A stretch of DNA of 7,631 nt, from positions 1 through 7,631 of the forward strand of contig JAAYHP010000496.1 in assembly GCA_012735355.1 (NCBI GenBank). Direction: 5' to 3'. The stretch is from Lysinibacillus sp. GTDB taxonomy: Bacteria > Bacillota > Bacilli > Bacillales_A > Planococcaceae. The notes below the pieces were generated by a model. It was given only the letters and a program-made list of their open reading frames with translations. It searched no databases and was not told where the DNA came from. The translations under genes were made by a program, and so were the position numbers. This document shows positions 6,044 through 7,631 of this stretch, in pieces (the first letter of the stretch is position 1; every line of letters begins with the position of its first letter).

Positions 6044-6534
6044 CAGTTAACGAGCAATTTGTAAGCATCGTAATAATGACAGTAAGTGGCATAATCATTG
6101 GCGCGGTAATTGATGCAACGAGAATTTACATCAGCGCCTTGTCACCAAAGTCATTTTTACGGAAGATTTCTTTCTTGTTAGAGATTGTTGTTTGGGCACT
6201 ATTAGGTGTTACGTCATTTTATATTATTTTTTTAATAAAGGGTGGAGAGTGGCGTTTAGTAGACCCATTGTCGCAAATTTTAGGTATTTTTTTATATGAA
6301 TCATTTTTTCAGCCATTTTTCCGTTTCCTTGGCAGGTTATTAATCATATTAATTATTAATCCAATAATCACAATTATTCATTTTATTATTAATGCAATAA
6401 GGACGATTTTAGTACTAATAATCCGAATTCTTGTGATATTATTAAGTCCTTTTTATAAAATATTTGCTATTATAAAAAAGTATTTTCACAAAAAATTTAC
6501 AAATGTGAAAAAGGGCATCTTTAAAAAACGATAA
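6040..6534 (+). CDS. yabQ: Spore cortex biosynthesis membrane protein YabQ
   Basis: In B. subtilis YabQ is a mother-cell protein made under sigma-E, located at the forespore outer membrane and needed to form the cortex peptidoglycan. Here it is 164 residues with about four or five hydrophobic segments: roughly 7-25, 43-66, 76-90, 97-120 and 121-137. The first segments (MTVNEQFVSIVIMTVSG, then GAVIDATRIY) resemble the YabQ N-terminus. The tail after 139 is very basic (IIKKYFHKKFTNVKKGIFKKR), pointing to the cytoplasmic face. It is shorter than the roughly 210-residue B. subtilis protein as I recall it, mainly in the C-terminal part. No ribosome site precedes the ATG, so expression probably depends on coupling to yabP through the ATGA overlap. 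The gene is AT-rich compared with mfd, largely because of Ile, Phe and Lys codons. Its last codons carry the -35 box of the divIC promoter. Confidence 0.87.
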   Translation: MTVNEQFVSIVIMTVSGIIIGAVIDATRIYISALSPKSFLRKISFLLEIVVWALLGVTSFYIIFLIKGGEWRLVDPLSQILGIFLYESFFQPFFRFLGRLLIILIINPIITIIHFIINAIRTILVLIIRILVILLSPFYKIFAIIKKYFHKKFTNVKKGIFKKR

Positions 6535-6548
6535 ATTGAAAGTATAAT
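6520..6548 (+). promoter_or_regulatory. Sigma-A promoter of divIC
   Basis: TTTAAA at 6520-6525 and a perfect TATAAT at 6543-6548 are 17 bases apart. The -35 lies within the last codons of yabQ. Transcription would begin near 6555, leaving a leader of about 28 bases. This gives the essential division gene vegetative expression independent of the sporulation pair upstream. Confidence 0.7.
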
Positions 6549-6569
6549 TACTATACAATGACTATTGTT

Positions 6570-6577
6570 GGAGGTGA
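6570..6577 (+). promoter_or_regulatory. divIC ribosome binding site
   Basis: GGAGGTGA at 6570-6577 is an almost full complement of the 16S rRNA tail. Its GGAGG core is 8 bases before the GTG at 6583. An upstream in-frame TTG at 6565 lies before this site and is therefore excluded as the start. Confidence 0.85.
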
Positions 6578-6582
6578 CGGAT

Positions 6583-6972
6583 GTGGTAAGTCGCAATAAT
6601 AAATCGAATATTCGAAAGCTCGAAAATGACTATGTCCGTTCAACTGATAGTCATATACAATACGTTAATAAAAGAAAAAAAGGTTTAAAAAGGCGATTAA
6701 CTGCATTTTTCATTTTTGCTTCTATTGTCATAATTAGTTTAGTTAGCATGATTTTCAATCAAAATACGAGATTAGTAGAAAAAGAAGCAGAAAAAGAAAA
6801 GGCACTTGTTGAACTGGAAGAAGCGTTAAGAAAACAAGAACAACTAAATTTACAAATAAAGAAACTTGAAGATGATGAATATATAGCTAAATTAGCAAGG
6901 AAAGAATACTTTTTGTCCGAGGATGGAGAAATTATATTTACCATACCTAAAGAAAACAAGCAACAAAAGTAA
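6583..6972 (+). CDS. divIC: Cell-division protein DivIC (FtsB-like)
   Basis: DivIC is an essential bitopic septum protein that forms a complex with DivIB (FtsQ) and FtsL and helps activate septal peptidoglycan synthesis. From the GTG at 6583 it has 129 residues: a basic cytoplasmic N-terminus with NKRKKGLKRRL (29-39), one membrane segment at about 40-58 (TAFFIFASIVIISLVSMIF), a charged coiled coil (about 60-97), then the conserved DDEYIAKLARKEYFLSEDGE block (97-116). Length and layout match B. subtilis DivIC (about 125 residues). FtsL has a similar outline but lacks the YxxxLARxxxxLSxDGEIIF pattern. GTG is preferred over the upstream TTG at 6565 because the ribosome site lies between them. 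An out-of-frame ATG at 6581, followed by one sense codon and a stop, overlaps the start. Confidence 0.95.
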   Translation: MVSRNNKSNIRKLENDYVRSTDSHIQYVNKRKKGLKRRLTAFFIFASIVIISLVSMIFNQNTRLVEKEAEKEKALVELEEALRKQEQLNLQIKKLEDDEYIAKLARKEYFLSEDGEIIFTIPKENKQQK

Positions 6973-6999
6973 TTTTTTTAGTACAAGCCTAACTGGCAT

Positions 7000-7064
7000 A
7001 TTTTAACACATTTGAAAGAAAAAACGTGAACGAACCTACAGTAATGTGGATAAAGTGTTAAAAT
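7000..7064 (+). repeat. 10-bp inverted repeat downstream of divIC
   Basis: ATTTTAACAC (7000-7009) and GTGTTAAAAT (7055-7064) are perfect reverse complements separated by 45 bases. It is not followed by T's, so it is not a terminator by itself. Given the AT-rich composition, one such match in a window of this size could arise by chance. Confidence 0.4.
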
Positions 7065-7074
7065 TAACAGGCTT

Positions 7075-7107
7075 AAAAAAGAGTTGTCTTGTTGACACTC
7101 TTTTTTT
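7075..7107 (+). terminator. Rho-independent terminator of divIC
   Basis: AAAAAAGAG, a bulged T, then TGTC (7085-7088) pair with GACA (7094-7097) and CTCTTTTTT, with a TTGTT loop. T's run from 7101 to 7107. The A-run on the left arm means it could also act in the reverse direction. It sits about 100 bases after the divIC stop codon. Confidence 0.85.
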
Positions 7108-7119
7108 GTTGGCTATAAT
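7092..7119 (+). promoter_or_regulatory. Near-consensus sigma-A promoter of yabR
   Basis: A perfect TTGACA at 7092-7097 and a perfect TATAAT at 7114-7119 are separated by 16 bases. The -35 box is the loop edge and right arm of the divIC terminator, and the spacer holds the terminator's T-tract. Start of transcription would be about 7126. A promoter this close to consensus predicts strong, steady expression. Confidence 0.85.
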
Positions 7120-7132
7120 TAAAGAGAGCATT

Positions 7133-7212
7133 AGCAATTTTTTTGCTTATTCTATATATTATGATTACAGGCTTATTGAGCCGCTTAATTTTTAAGGAGG
7201 AGCAATTTTTTT
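7133..7212 (+). repeat. Direct repeat AGCAATTTTTTT in the yabR leader
   Basis: Identical 12-base copies lie at 7133-7144 and 7201-7212, 68 bases apart start to start. The second copy fills the space between the ribosome binding site and the yabR start codon. The TTGCT at 7143-7147 can pair with the AGCAA of either copy. Confidence 0.7.
7194..7200 (+). promoter_or_regulatory. yabR ribosome binding site with long U-rich spacer
   Basis: AAGGAGG at 7194-7200 is strong but lies 12 bases from the ATG at 7213, or 10 bases if the overlapping AGGAG at 7198-7202 is used. The usual distance is about 7-9. The spacer ends in seven T's. No alternative in-frame start exists closer to it. Confidence 0.7.
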
Positions 7213-7631
7213 ATGTCAATTGAAGTAGGCAGCAAATTACAGGGTAAGGTTACAGGGATTACAAATTTTGGAGCGTTTGTTGAGCTGCCAGGAGGTAAAA
7301 CGGGCCTTGTCCATATTAGTGAAGTAGCTGATAACTACGTGAAAGACATCAACGAACACCTAAAAGTTGGGGATATCGTTGAAGTAAAAGTAATGAATGT
7401 TGAAGAGGATGGAAAAATAGGCTTATCAATCCGAAAAGCAAAACCTCAATCTGAAAGACCTGAACGTCCTCAAAGACCACGTCGAGACAATCGTTCTAAT
7501 GAACGAAATGATCGTCAATCGAAAGAAAGTTTTGAACAAAAAATGGCAAAATTCCTAAAAGATAGTGACGAGCGTCTCGCATCATTAAGACGTGCAACTG
7601 AGTCAAAACGAGGTGGACGTGGAGCGAGAAG
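7213..7631 (+). CDS. yabR: S1-domain RNA-binding protein YabR (3' end cut by window edge)
   Basis: The open frame runs off the window after 139 codons without a stop. Comparison with my memory of B. subtilis YabR (ending in GGRGARRG) suggests that only about two codons and the stop are missing. Residues 1 to about 75 are a single S1/OB-fold RNA-binding domain, close to the S1 repeats of polynucleotide phosphorylase and ribosomal protein S1: VGSKLQGKVTGITNFGAFVE (5-24), GLVHISEVAD (31-40) and DGKIGLSIRKAK (66-77). Residues about 78-104 are a linker rich in Arg, Pro, Asn and Glu (ERPERPQRPRRDNRSNERND), longer than in B. subtilis. The conserved tail SFEQKMAKFLKDSDERLASL (106-125) and a basic RGG-like end (SKRGGRGAR) follow. 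It is probably a general RNA or ribosome-associated protein; its exact role is not known to me. It has its own strong sigma-A promoter. Confidence 0.94.
   Translation, partial: MSIEVGSKLQGKVTGITNFGAFVELPGGKTGLVHISEVADNYVKDINEHLKVGDIVEVKVMNVEEDGKIGLSIRKAKPQSERPERPQRPRRDNRSNERNDRQSKESFEQKMAKFLKDSDERLASLRRATESKRGGRGAR

Larger units (their letters stand above)
7126..7212 (+). promoter_or_regulatory. Structured 5' leader of yabR
   Basis: The untranslated leader of about 87 bases contains three small hairpins: AGCAA/TTGCT (7133-7137 with 7143-7147), GGCT/AGCC (7170-7173 with 7179-7182) and CTTAA/TTAAG (7184-7188 with 7192-7196). The last runs into the ribosome binding site. A 12-base direct repeat opens and closes the leader. 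No known riboswitch class is recognised, and a regulatory role is only inferred. Confidence 0.4.

Noticed and set aside
6536..6559. TTGAAA with TACAAT as a second divIC promoter
   Set aside because: Spacing is only 12 bases; TTTAAA-17-TATAAT nearby is much better.
6565..6582. Upstream TTG start for divIC
   Set aside because: It lies before the GGAGGTGA ribosome site, which would then fall inside the gene; GTG at 6583 has proper spacing and gives the family length.
6759..6959. Minus-strand 66-codon frame opposite divIC
   Set aside because: Ser/Phe repeats are the antisense of the Glu/Lys coiled coil of DivIC.
6973..7212. Possible small RNA or tRNA gene between divIC and yabR
   Set aside because: No cloverleaf, T-loop or anticodon stem pattern is visible, and the region is explained by a terminator, a promoter and a leader.
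1..7631. Mobile element, CRISPR array, phage or defence system
   Set aside because: All coding space is taken by conserved Bacillaceae core genes in their usual order; no transposase, integrase, spaced repeat array or target-site duplication is seen.

Overview
The window looks like chromosomal DNA from an endospore-forming, low-GC Bacillaceae bacterium. The evidence is gene content and order: mfd (3' part) - spoVT - yabM - mazG/yabN - rqcP/yabO - yabP - yabQ - divIC - yabR (lacking only its last codons). From memory this matches the B. subtilis mfd-to-yabR segment just upstream of spoIIE. All genes lie on the + strand. The proteins differ from B. subtilis throughout (for example a clearly shorter YabQ and a longer acidic tail on RqcP), so it is a relative and not that species. 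I cannot name the genus from sequence alone.

Layout. 1-1457 is the C-terminal ~484 residues of the Mfd transcription-repair coupling factor. 1458-1621 is a 164-base gap with a near-consensus forespore sigma-G promoter driving spoVT (1622-2158), which ends at a hairpin terminator (2169-2200). From an extended -10 promoter at about 2215-2223 a tight three-gene unit follows: yabM (membrane flippase family), mazG (tetrapyrrole-methylase-like domain plus two MazG pyrophosphohydrolase domains) and rqcP (S4-domain ribosome quality-control factor). It ends at a terminator at 5661-5693. A sigma-E-type promoter overlaps that terminator and drives yabP-yabQ, two mother-cell sporulation genes that overlap by 4 bases. 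A vegetative promoter inside the end of yabQ drives divIC, which ends at a terminator (7075-7107). A near-perfect sigma-A promoter, whose -35 box is part of that terminator hairpin, then starts yabR after a leader of roughly 87 bases containing repeats and small hairpins.

How the genes relate. The region mixes housekeeping quality-control functions (Mfd on stalled RNA polymerase, MazG on NTPs, RqcP on obstructed 50S subunits) with sporulation genes (SpoVT in the forespore; YabP and YabQ in the mother cell) and an essential division gene (divIC). The sequence keeps these programmes apart with compact terminator/promoter junctions, three of which share or touch the same bases. I see no mobile element, CRISPR array, tRNA or rRNA, defence island or phage gene. 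I found no clearly new system. The most notable open items are the yabR leader, the overlapping terminator/promoter junctions, out-of-frame mini-ORFs over the divIC and yabM starts, and the unexplained methylase-MazG fusion placed directly against rqcP.
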